64,000 nucleotides of DNA. Origin: Hydractinia symbiolongicarpus. Lineage: Eukaryota; Cnidaria; Hydrozoa; Anthoathecata; Hydractiniidae. Location: the NCBI RefSeq assembly GCF_029227915.1, contig NC_079879.1:18910001-18974000 (forward strand), in the 5' to 3' direction. The position numbers were made by a program, and so were the translations under genes. The notes under the pieces were generated by a model that was given only the letters and a program-made list of their open reading frames with translations, ran no database searches and was not told the DNA's origin. How positions within the stretch are numbered: the first letter of the stretch is position 1; each line of letters opens with the position of its first letter. Positions 1-10,700 of the stretch are shown here, piece after piece.

Positions 1-1914
1 GCCACTTACATATCTTTAGGCCACGTTGAAGAAGTAGAGGAAAACCACATTGATGCAATGTCTTCACTGATGGGTTGTAGCATTGCATGGTTTGATATGA
101 TCATCGAAGCTATGTCCGATGGTGGCGTTAAAAATGGCGTGCCAAGGAAGATTTCCTATACGCTAGCCGCCAAAGCTATGGAAGGGGCGGCTAAACTGTT
201 TCTACAAAGTGGAAAGCATGCTGGTCAGGTGGGTTTCTTTCTCTAACAGTAGCGTTTATTTATGCCTCATCCTGAAGATGCTATGGTAGTTTCGGGTTTT
301 CAAAAGTAGGCGGGGTGGGGGTGGAATAAAGGGAAGTTGGACAATCGAGTGCGAAGGGGGGGGGGGGGTAAATGGGACTGGATTAGAAGAAAATTAGACA
401 ATTTCCTAAGCATAATATTGGGATGGAGGCATTTTCCGAAATATTATTAATATGAGGGGGGAGGGGTTAGAATTTTTTTTTAATGTTTTAATGGAAAGGT
501 GGGGGTGGACTGGAAACACTTGAGATCTTTAAAATTAGTGTGAACAGCATCGTGAATGGTTCAAACATAACAATACTCATACAGCAATATCAATTTCCTA
601 CTATTTATGTCAACAGGCCGCATTTAAAAAACCGAGATTATCTTGCGTGGCTAAAACTTAGTAGGTGCGTATGTGAGATAAGAAAGTCCTGGCTAAAAAT
701 ATTTTCAAAAATAAATAGTGCGTGTATGGGGGATGCACTATCGGAGACTTCAGAGTAGTTGAGTTTCCAAAGTGAGCCACCTAAAGATCAATAAAAGTCA
801 ATAGCAATATGGAGATTTATCGAGTCTTGTGATGATAGTTTTCTCTGCGACAAAGTCAGAACTCTCTGTATTAACAAAAAAAAGGGAAATGTAATATAAG
901 ACGTCATCAGTTACAAAACTATCTTATTTTTTCATACTTGTGTGTCATTCACACACACGTTGGTGAATTCGGTTGCGCTCTAATAGGTATTAGGTAGAAA
1001 ATACTGGGTTTGTTGTCTTCAGGAGTACTGGCAAATTTAGTAAACACCTTAAGGGAAGAAGTTTTTGTGGGAAAAAATTTACAATTCACGAAATTAAATT
1101 CTCGCCAAAAAATTGATTTTTTTACGTTCGTAAATATAAATTTTCCTGAAAAATCTTTTTTGTTAAACGCGAAATGAAACTCCCTTGAAAATTTCTTCCC
1201 TTGAGCCGCATTCACATGTACGAAAATTTTACGTAAGAGATCTCTTCATACGTGAGGTTTTGTTCACAGGCTACATAAAGTTCTGTTAACATGCGTAAGT
1301 CTCTTACGTAACTCACGTAAATTTACTTCTTGTTTTTTTGTTGGTTATTCAAAATTGCAGCAATCAACAAATATCATGTTTTAACTGCTCTTTTTGTGTT
1401 AAGACGGAGACCTCGCTGTGGTCAAACAAAAGGAAGTGAAACACGACTTAAAAATAGTTCATGGCTACACTCACAAATCTTAATAGAAATCTGCGTGTCT
1501 TGTGAAAAGAACAGTGTATTTAAAAACACAAAAACAACCCAGCTTCAACAATTTGATTATATTTTGTTTTCGTTTTATTGAATTTTTTAAATTATAAACG
1601 TTTGACATGTCACATGTACGTAAAGATTTTGAACGAACACCAGACATTCCGTAAGCCTTTACGTAGAAATTTGCGTTCATGAGAATGCGGCTAAGGTATT
1701 TTATATATGGTATTTTAAAATGATTTTAGGATTTAAAAACTGAGAATTTATTTCTTAAAAAAATTATTTTTAGTTGAAGGACGAAGTGACGTCACCAGGG
1801 GGGTCGACGATATGCGGTTTGTATGAGTTAGAACAAGCAGGTATGAGAGGGATATTTATGCGAGCAGTGGATGCTGCCACAAACAGAAATAAAGAACTCG
1901 GAAAACAAAAGTAA
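1..1914 (+). CDS. Pyrroline-5-carboxylate reductase, 3' part (partial)
   Basis: This is the C-terminal part of the enzyme that reduces pyrroline-5-carboxylate to proline with NAD(P)H, usually in mitochondria. The gene runs in from the left edge. One exon covers 1-228 in frame 1, with a donor at 229, and the last exon is 1774-1914 after a TTTTTAG acceptor. Phase is 0 at the junction and the stop is TAA. The first exon carries [11 protein letters not shown], then [11 protein letters not shown]; the last carries [13 protein letters not shown], which fits the P5CR family signature, followed by AVDAATNRN. The normally conserved GSGPAY stretch reads GCSIAW here, so this may be a divergent paralogue. 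The 1.5-kb intron holds a G-run near 357-368 and a MITE. A second copy of the last exon lies at 2945-3085. Family identity is secure; activity is uncertain because of the altered motif. Confidence 0.85.
1205..1691. mobile_element. MITE with GCCGCATTC terminal inverted repeats
   Basis: The left end reads GCCGCATTCACATGTACG and the reverse complement of the right end reads GCCGCATTCTCATGAACG, followed on both sides by a similar ACGTAA-rich stretch. No transposase is encoded. It lies in the intron of the P5CR gene, and its right half is repeated at about 2745-2856 as part of the local duplication. I could not define a target-site duplication. Confidence 0.55.
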
Positions 1915-3460
1915 CTATGGAATGAAAATGTTTTTATACAAAATCGAGTTTTAGATCGACCTGATAACTAAGACAATATTTCGATTTGTAATTTTTTTTA
2001 ACTTTTATAAAAAACCTTGCTTTATAACTGTGTTTGGATTGTCAAATATCTTGTTAAAAGCACCCTGCCCCCTCCCCCCACCCACCCCCCCCCTAAAGTG
2101 AAAACAAGTAAATGCCCAATCATGATACCCAAATGTCTATAATTTGGGTTGTTTTTCACAGTTGCAAAAACTTGTACTGTTTTGTGAGAAAGAAAATGAG
2201 ATCCTATAAAATGGCCTGTGTCCGTGCGTCCGTCCGTTGCTAGCTTTTCTCAGAATTGGACCATTGGTTTTATGTGATTGATTGCACTAAGATAGAGAAC
2301 AATGTAATCACAAATGCGACACAGGGTCACTTTTTTTTAAAAAAAAAATTTATTGCCTCCAAAATGGCGAATTTATGAGCAATATGAGAACAAACGTTCC
2401 AAAAAATCCGGTTATTACGACATATCTCAGAATTGAACAATTTAGTTTGTTCTAATTTTTTTGCACAAAAAAAAAACAGTTGACCATCAAATGTGACACG
2501 AAGTCAGTTTTTGAGAATTTTTATATTTCGGTCCAAAAATAACAAACTTGTGGGCAAGATGAGTTAAAATACCGGTTTTCAAACTTTTGAGGATTATATT
2601 ATTAGTTTTTTAAATATTTTAAATCCAGATAGGTCGATAGAAAAAAGTTTATCTTGTTTGGCTTATGTACAGTTTTTTTACAAACAAAAGTTTTGTACGT
2701 AGGAGAATATGTAAACACTTCGACGTAAGGGTTTACGTACTAATCCGTTAAACATGTCACATCTACGTAATGACATTACGTAGCGTAAAAGACTGAATAA
2801 ATATCAGCCAATCAATTAGTCCTTATGTAGAAATTTACGTTCATGAGAATGCGGCCTATTGCAAACTATATATGATAGTATTTCATGTATTTAAGGTTTT
2901 TAAAATAACTAACAATTTATCTGCTAAAAAATATATATTTTTAGTTAAAGGACGAATCGACATCACCAGAGGGGTCGACGATATGCGGTTTGTATGAGTT
3001 ACAACAAGCAGGTATGAGAGGGATATTTATGCGAGCAGTGGATGCTGCTACAAACAGAAATAAAGAACTCGGAAAACAAAAGTAACTATAGAATAAAAAT
3101 GTTTTTATACAAAATCGAGTTTTAGATCGACCTGATAACTAAGACAATATTTCGATTTGTAATTTTTTTTTAACTTTCACAGAAATTTAAATATACTAAG
3201 TAATGCATAAAAAAATCTTGCTTTATAACTGTGTTTGGATTGTCAAATATCTTGTTAAAAGCACTTTGAACACGCTCATCCTCGGTAGAATCTAAATATG
3301 CCACATTTTTAACATTCTTTTTTATCATAACAAGTTTAAAAAGTTTTCGAACATCGTTTTTACTGTATTCGAATTAATTTTTTTTCTATGCGCTCTCGCG
3401 ATGCGCAGAAGCCCCTCTAAAGTGAAAACAAATAAACGCCCTATCATGATACCTGTAATC
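1592..3460 (+). repeat. Imperfect tandem duplication spanning the P5CR last exon
   Basis: Sequence around 1592-2150 recurs at about 2745-3460. The shared parts include the right half of a MITE (ending at GAATGCGGC), the terminal exon, the downstream stretch with ATCGACCTGATAACTAAGAC, and a CTAAAGTGAAAACAA block. The copies have diverged by substitutions and indels. Between them lies about 600 bp with no gene that I recognise. Boundaries are approximate. Confidence 0.7.
2945..3085 (+). pseudogene. Duplicated last exon of the P5C reductase gene
   Basis: This is a second copy of the 47-codon terminal exon, again preceded by a TTTTTAG acceptor and ending in TAA at the same place. It differs from the first copy by three residues near its start: V to S, G to E and E to Q. 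The G to E change falls on a normally Gly/Ala/Asn position of the P5CR signature (SPGGST becomes SPEGST). It could serve as an alternative last exon, since phase and acceptor are intact, but loss of the signature glycine suggests it is drifting. Confidence 0.7.
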
Positions 3461-4260
3461 CCTCACGTTAAAATATGCAACTAACCCCATTTGCTGCTAG
3501 GAAAATTGGCCAAAATATTTTGTAAGCGATTGTAGTTCCACGTGGGATTTTCTCGGGGGAAACTAAATGATTTTCGCCAGGGAAATTCCATTATTTTTTT
3601 GGCGAATAACCCTGCATGAAGAGCCATTTTTGTCAAGAAGTATCGTTATATGATTTATAACCCTCAACCTGGAAGTTCGTATGTACTTGTGCTCATGATA
3701 CATGACACCCCTATGCGCATATGCATGTAGCTCCCCTTACTTCCATATTGCTTGTGCCGCTAAACAAATTTTATGTTTCAGCAGAATACGTCCTTGTAAT
3801 CAAAGCAAATTATTTGTTAATTTTAGTCAAAATTCTCGAAAAATACGAATTTTTTTTTTATATATTTTTGTTGTAAATTCGCAAAAAAAGTTGAGTTTTT
3901 TTAATTTAAAAAGCATACATGTTCGGCCGTGTTTAGTTGCTAGAAATTTGTCGGTAGAACAACACCCGCGAAAATACATACGTTTGAGGAGGTAATAAAC
4001 ACCACAAAAACATTCCGCAAGCCGAACCCAACCATACGCACTTGTTTTTTCATTCTCTTTTTACATAATGCAGAAAATGAGCTGTTCTACAGAATAGGTG
4101 TTGATAATGCTTAATGTGAGCAATGTTTCACTATGTTTTGTACGTTTTGTATAGCAAAGAGATTCTGAATCAATAACAAAAGCTGTTCCAATGTATTTCA
4201 TCTCATTTTATCAGAGATTCCTCGAAATGCTTGTATAAGCACTTGTTTGCAATTAAGGTC
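3086..4260. other. Intergenic stretch upstream of the transporter gene
   Basis: No protein-like ORF is recognisable here. A good splice acceptor (TTTTATCAG, ending at 4214) lies 46 bp before the transporter ATG, so a non-coding first exon or a trans-spliced leader could join there. A three-codon upstream ORF starts at 4227. The rest is AT-rich sequence, including the tail of the P5CR duplication. Confidence 0.4.
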
Positions 4261-5877
4261 ATGAATCAAAACGAGAAAATTTTAAACCAACTGGAGATAT
4301 CTAGCGACGAAAATGAGATAAATAATGGAAGAGAAGTTACGAATGGCGTTACAAGCTGTTCAAGTTCTTTAAACAACGATACAGCTAGAAGTGATTTTAT
4401 TTGTGATGCAGATGAAGTTAACTTTGAAAGTTGTGAAAAACAAGGGCTTAATGTTAAAAATCATGCTGAATATTCGTTGCACAAAAGTGAAACAGAAAAG
4501 AGAGAAAAAAAGGAAAAGGAAGGGGAAAATTTTGATGAGATAGATTATCCAACTTGCTCCACCTTAAATATAAAAGAAGAAAGTGCACAGGAGGAAAATA
4601 TATATAAAATCTACAGTTACAGATGGTTAATTTTATTCATATTTTCAATGAATACAATGATAAACGGAGTGTTATTCACTGGCTTAAGTCCTGTCACTAA
4701 CATAGCGAGTAATTATTATAATGTATCCTCGGTAATAATTGACTGGTTATCTAATTCTTTTATGATTGTGTATGTTTTCGTCGCACTACCGGCAGCTTAT
4801 CTCATGTTTATATTCGGTTTAAGACCATTATTGACTGCCATTTCATGCATGCATTCTCTTGCAATGCTTTTGAGATACATCGGTCACGAAAATGAAAGAT
4901 TCTCGTACATTTTAGCTGGACAGTGCTTGGGTGCTATATCATTTGGAATGCTTTTGCAAATTCCAGGCCAGCTATCTTCCGTATGGTTTCCTGAAAATGA
5001 AAGATCTAAGGCTACATCAATTGGAGTTGCGATGAATTTATTTGGGGTTGGAATTGCTTTTTTGCAAACAACAAGTTTTGTGAAAAATTCAACAGATCAG
5101 CGTATCGTCCAGAGTGGATTTGAAGCTTTGTTTGTGACGCAACTGGCTTTTTCTGTTGTTATATTTTTACTAACGATTGTGGCTTACAAGGAGAAACCAG
5201 AGACGTCTCCATCACACATTGTAAATGTTGAAGAGCTCCAATTTACAGCGTCGTTAAAACATTTATCCAAAAGTAAAGATTTCCTCTTTATGTCGCAGTC
5301 ATATGCCATTTATTACGCGTTGCTCGTATGTTTTACTATACTCCTGAATGTTATGGTCACAACTTATTACCCAGAAGGTTATGAAAGAAAAATTGGCTGG
5401 ATGGGTTTCACTGGTTACGTCGTTAGTATCTGCAGCTGCGTACTTGTTGGATTGTGGCTGGACAAATTTCACGCTCATCAATTGGTTGCAATGTTTTTAA
5501 ATGGACTTTCTGCAGTGACTTGGTTGCTGTTTGTTTTTTTATTAACACAAACAAAAAATTTTATTTCTTTGTTTATTTACTTCAGTGTCGTGGCATCAGT
5601 TGCTGTGCCGAATTTTGCAACTGGCATTGAACAAGCAGCAGAAATGACTTATCCTGTCCCGGTCATCATTTCCAGTTCCGTCATTTTAGTACTCAGTAAT
5701 CTGTATGCTTTTATTTTATTGTTGTGTTTTGGTTTATTAGCTGAGGCTGGATTTATTCAGATTGTTTGCTACACGATGTTTGGTTTTTACTTGGTATCAA
5801 CACTGTTGTCATGTTTAGCACGGACTGAATTGAAGAGAGGACAAGCGGAGGAGGAAGCATTAAACAATTCCAATTAA
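4261..5877 (+). CDS. FLVCR/SLC49-type major facilitator transporter
   Basis: This encodes a 538-residue membrane transporter of the FLVCR-like (SLC49) branch of the major facilitator superfamily. Characterised members move heme, choline or ethanolamine across plasma or mitochondrial membranes; the substrate here cannot be told. I chose the ATG at 4261, since no earlier in-frame ATG lies nearby. The first ~115 residues are hydrophilic and acidic, then YRWLILF opens the first of about twelve hydrophobic segments. Family-like stretches are IDWLSNSFM near the second helix, GQCLGAIS, and SVWFPENERSKATSI between helices 4 and 5 (the SVWF loop motif). The C-terminus ends in a charged tail. The gene has no intron, unlike its neighbours, so it may derive from a retrocopy. 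A possible AATAAA signal lies near 6288. Confidence 0.85.
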   Translation: MNQNEKILNQLEISSDENEINNGREVTNGVTSCSSSLNNDTARSDFICDADEVNFESCEKQGLNVKNHAEYSLHKSETEKREKKEKEGENFDEIDYPTCSTLNIKEESAQEENIYKIYSYRWLILFIFSMNTMINGVLFTGLSPVTNIASNYYNVSSVIIDWLSNSFMIVYVFVALPAAYLMFIFGLRPLLTAISCMHSLAMLLRYIGHENERFSYILAGQCLGAISFGMLLQIPGQLSSVWFPENERSKATSIGVAMNLFGVGIAFLQTTSFVKNSTDQRIVQSGFEALFVTQLAFSVVIFLLTIVAYKEKPETSPSHIVNVEELQFTASLKHLSKSKDFLFMSQSYAIYYALLVCFTILLNVMVTTYYPEGYERKIGWMGFTGYVVSICSCVLVGLWLDKFHAHQLVAMFLNGLSAVTWLLFVFLLTQTKNFISLFIYFSVVASVAVPNFATGIEQAAEMTYPVPVIISSSVILVLSNLYAFILLLCFGLLAEAGFIQIVCYTMFGFYLVSTLLSCLARTELKRGQAEEEALNNSN

Positions 5878-7719
5878 AACTGTTGGACAGAAAACAGAAT
5901 ATGTACCCTACGACTGGTTTGGTATTTGGTATTTTTAACCAGACGTATATCTAGAGAGCTCTTTGTAAAAGTGTATAAACATGCATTGTAATACTTTTTT
6001 AGTTAGTTGGTTTAGTTACCCGGAAAAACTAAAACAAATTATATTCAACACAGACAAATATCAAAATACTTTATTTACGGTTAATTTGGGGTAGTTAGGC
6101 GCTGTCTAACATAAAATCAACTGACATTTGAAATTAATCTGTTATCAGGTTATAGTTTATCTATAAAAAAAAAACAAATTAGGGAAATGTGGATTTTCTA
6201 ATTTAAAGGCCAATTCGTGTTTGTATAGGAAATTGAGTCGGCGTTCAGAAAAAGCAAATTTTGTATCAACCAATTGAAATTGTGACAATAAAAAAATTCC
6301 TTAACATGTAAAAATTTTTTTGCATGTATTTAATATTTTAAAAAACCCGAGAAATACGTTGGTAAATTTAGTCCAAAAAAAGTGAGTAATATTTGTGCAA
6401 GTAATTAATACTTTCACAACTAAAAGTTTTCGCCGTTTTTTTCACCAATAAGATAATTATAAAAAAACAGGATACATTATTACACATTATTACTTTTAAA
6501 ATTAGTATGTACAACTTAAGAAAATTATATAAAACTACATTCTCCATACGCATCATACATGTCGTCATTCAATGCGAGAATACAAAAGTACGAACTTTCA
6601 CCGACAGTGTAACGAACTCCTATCGGCAATAGAAACGATGTACGATTTCTTACCGAGAACAGTCATGCATGATGCTTGCTTACTTTCTAAATATAATTGA
6701 TGTGCTAAGTCATAGTTTCAAATAAAATAAAACATTTTTTTTTATAAATACACGTACACAAGTGCAGGTTACAGGAGTCGACTCTGTGCTACGTTTCAAA
6801 TACAGTGTTACTTTTTTAATTATTGAATTTGTACATCAATAGATATCTACAGCTTCCAAAGCTTTTTATATTTTGAAGATTTTTTTAATTGTTGGAGGAT
6901 TTAAACAAAAAAAGAGATTCAAATAAACAAGATAAATAATTTTTAATTAATTTTATTACAAAATTTCTGTGAGACCTATTTTAGGTTCAGTACATTTTGC
7001 GACTTATTTTTATGATCAGGAAAATGTTTCAGTTCTGTGAAAGGACAAAAAATTTGGATTTGCGAATTTTAATTTTAACTGATGACGTTACAAGCGAGCT
7101 GAACATATAATTATACAAAGTAAAAATAGCGAGTAAATCTGTTGTTATAAGCAACTTAAATTTTTGATCATTTGTAGTCAATACCTAGAAATGAAGTTGC
7201 TTAATGATTGCTTTCTTATATTTAGCCAATTCTCATAATTTTGGTGAAAAAAAAGAAAAACGTCGCACGGCGGAAATACGGAATCCGATTAAGTACGGTC
7301 GAACCCGTGAATTTCTCCATAGGCGACCGACTAGCTTAACGAGTTGCTTATAAAAACATTGTGTAATAATAACTCTAAAAAAGAAAAATAGTAAATACCA
7401 AAAAATTAATACAGAACTCAGTATAAAAAAATAAAATAAATACAAAAAATCCTTTATTCTTCGTCATTTTGCAATAGTGAAAATTGTTTGCTGTTTGTTG
7501 ACTTTTATATACTGTAAAAAAAATTATATACATTGTTATATACAAATGGAAATATTTAATTCATAGACCAGATTTGTAATGACTCATTCTAGTTCAGATA
7601 AGCTCTTATTCAGATAAGCTTCTTGTTTTCAGTGATTATACATAATTTAAGGTATATAAAAAAAAGAGATATGAAAATATTTACTTTAAAATTAAAAAAC
7701 AAAAATGCTTCCCTCTATT
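5878..7719. other. AT-rich intergenic stretch between convergent genes
   Basis: This lies between the convergent 3' ends of the transporter and the receptor gene, and no coding exon is recognisable. At 7290-7334 there is a decayed Helitron-like terminus: a degenerate hairpin (CCCGTGAATTTCTCC), then CGACTAG. A TTTATT at about 7451 would read as AATAAA on the minus strand and could be the poly(A) signal of the receptor gene. Confidence 0.4.
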
Positions 7720-10700
7720 TCAGCAATTTGTTTCTTCGTTTAGATTATTTTTCTTGAAAGTTTTGTCTTCTTCCTCTTGATCAGGTCGAAATTGATTGAC
7801 ACTGGGTCCCCTCAAGATAGGACGCTCATATCGCACGGAATTCTGCGTTTGCTTTTTTTCATCATCTATCTCTTTTATATTAGTGTACTCGTTGTTTAGA
7901 TCAACTGTGTCCATCTTACTACCATTTTCTTCTTTCACGACAGTATACTCGTTGCTCAGCTCGACCGTGTCGCACTTACCAACATTTATTTCTTTTACAC
8001 TAGTGTACTCGTTACTTGGATTAACCCTTTCAATCTTTTCGTCTGTAGCATCTTTCTCTTTGTCAGTGTCAACAGACAAAGCTGCACTATCATATACACC
8101 CTTTTTTGCATTCGATTCTTCATACAGCGGGTTTTTACCAGATTTTCCAATCGACGCATAAATATGGGATTTATCTTCAGGTACTCCCGATTTGTCATCT
8201 TCAATGTAGGCATTATTGGTTGCGGAGCGGGCACGGTATGTAGGATTAGGCACATCGAATATATTAACACTAGGTTGATGGTTAGGAGAGAAGATGGCAT
8301 TGTCAAATACCTGCAAAAGAAAGGTGTTTCCATTGTTATTTTTTACTAGATTACGTTTATTGTTGTGTACAAAAAACAAGAACAAAGATCTTTGAATATT
8401 TTATTAAGTACAAAACACTGTTTTGGATTGGTGGTCCTAAAATGCTTCATATTGCGAATATATATTTGTGAATGTCAACTACAACTTACAAAAATTAACA
8501 GCATTAATTTTTGAGGATGCCGAAGATTTAGTAGTTTTAGTAGTACCAAAATGAATATTTTGTTGAACATACAGCTTTTAGAAGTAAAGTTATTCTTAAA
8601 TAAACAACGCATGACTCAATGCTTTGGGTCCTACAAAAACCGACGTCTGAAATCAAAGATATTGCGGTAAGACGTATGAAATATTGCGTAAAGGATTGTT
8701 ACAGATAAAAGAATTATAAAACTTTGCGGAATGAATTTTATGGCACTAAATCTTAAAATTTTTGCGAAACATACTTTTACGGATTTTAGTTACATCCACT
8801 TCAATACAACCTTTTGCGTTTTAAATGTTATCTGCGCTACTAGGCTGCCAGTGGGTTAACGGTCTACGAAATAACACTTCTAAAAAGTGTAAAATATAAG
8901 CAACTCACAGTGATGTCAGTTTTTTGTTTCAAAGCTTCAATCTCTCTCATCGTTTGATTGTTGTTCAACGGCCTCTTTACCGGACTTTCACTTGAGACTG
9001 GCGAATAATTTACATGATTGGAATGACTACTGACCATGATGTTTTCGGGAACCATCTGTTGTAGACAAAAAAAAGAAGTGATGAGGAAATGATAAAAAAA
9101 TAAGAAATAGGAAATATAATAAAAGATTGGAAAGGTGAGCTATTGAAGATAGATAGATAGATAGATGTGCATATTTTACATGGCTAGCCTCACAAATATC
9201 GAGGGATATACCCTGTCTATTATTTCCAGGAGGGGCCATGGCGTAGATGAAGAGTCCTAGAGTATTTAATGCTCATTTTAAGCTACGCAGACCCAATTAG
9301 AGCCCGCGCTCTACTAGACAACTCCCGGCAACATCCAACGGCCCACACAGTGTGCCATCTTCCCAATTTCCCTCACATGGCTTGGGTTAACCCGGGGCTA
9401 TGGTAACATTCACTCGCCCATGTTGAATCGCCGTCAAGAGGAATCGAACCCCGGTCTCCCGCACAGAGTACGAGAGCTATAACCACTAATCTACGGCTTA
9501 ATTTGAGCTCTTATCTATATTATAATACCCGCATACGTCTGTCTGTCTGTCACGCAAAATGGTAGCTTAGCTGCGCAAGTAGCGAGAAGCACGCAATGCG
9601 GTATAAAAAAGACGGGCGAACCCGTGGATTTCTCCACGGGCTAACAACTAGTTATTTAATATTATTATTCCTTTGTGACGACACCAGGATTATAATTTTT
9701 TTTCTGGAGATTAAAAAAGGATAAAAATTCTGGATAAAAACCGACTTACTGCTTTTTTGTGCCTCCTGTAAAAAACGAATGCAACAGCTATAAGGACGAT
9801 CACTACACTCAAAACAACAGGAGTAGAATACGTCCATGGCGCTGGTGCTCCGTTGTCATTCTTTACTTCCTTCCGTGTGTCAGTAGTAACATCGAAGCTG
9901 TAAGGACATACGATGCCGAAAGACACAAGAATTTTGCAATCCTCTTCAGTGAGGCATCGCATGGAAGTGTCTTTCAATCGTGGACATAATTTCTCTCCCG
10001 TAAGAAGTGCAAAGTTTTCTTTCTCGTCAGTAGGTAAGAATCTCACATATGAATATGAAAAGGTTTTACTTTGAATGCGTGTTGCGCCTGCAGCTTCGAT
10101 GTATATCCTTTCTTCCGATGATCGCCGTTTTCGTGTCACAACTGCAACAGTAAAAATGAAAAACGCTGATTAATTTTAAGTTAAATTCTATCAGTATTCT
10201 TTAAAAATATTCAAAAGTAAACAAAGCCTTCGCTTTTTTAGAAACACTGAATGAGATCAAATAACGAAAGTCCCTTGCTATGATTTATTATTTTATTTCA
10301 TATGATCACATGGAAGAAGAAATTGGGATTTGGTTCAAAAAAAGAAAGAGCACTTCACTCATCAAACAAAGGTCTTTATCCACGAAAAAAATATCAGTAA
10401 AAAGACTTCGCTTGTTGATTTTAATTTGTTCTTTAAAAGCTCTAAAAGTTGTGATATCACATTCAATGAAAGTTATCGGAAGGATATTGTTTGTTTTTTC
10501 TTACTATTAAGAAAAGCTCACCACTGAAATATCGTTTTTGTAGCGATTTCATAGGGCAATATTTTAATGCGTACACGAAACACAAAATTTCAATCAAGAA
10601 ATTGCAGAGAAATTCTCAAGGGACGAGCATGCGCAGTGACAACTTATGTCGAAAAAAATATTAATAATAAATTAAATTGAATCTTCTACTGGTTGAAAAG

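Noticed and set aside
1330-1581. ORFs within the P5CR intron
   Set aside because: They lie in the MITE interior on both strands and lack protein-like features.
7796-8161. Plus-strand ORF of 121 codons
   Set aside because: It is the antisense shadow of the receptor's tail exon, which fits a spliced gene on the minus strand.
9430-9497. Possible functional tRNA gene on the minus strand
   Set aside because: The B box is perfect, but the acceptor stem pairs in only about five of seven positions and a SINE body with simple tail follows.
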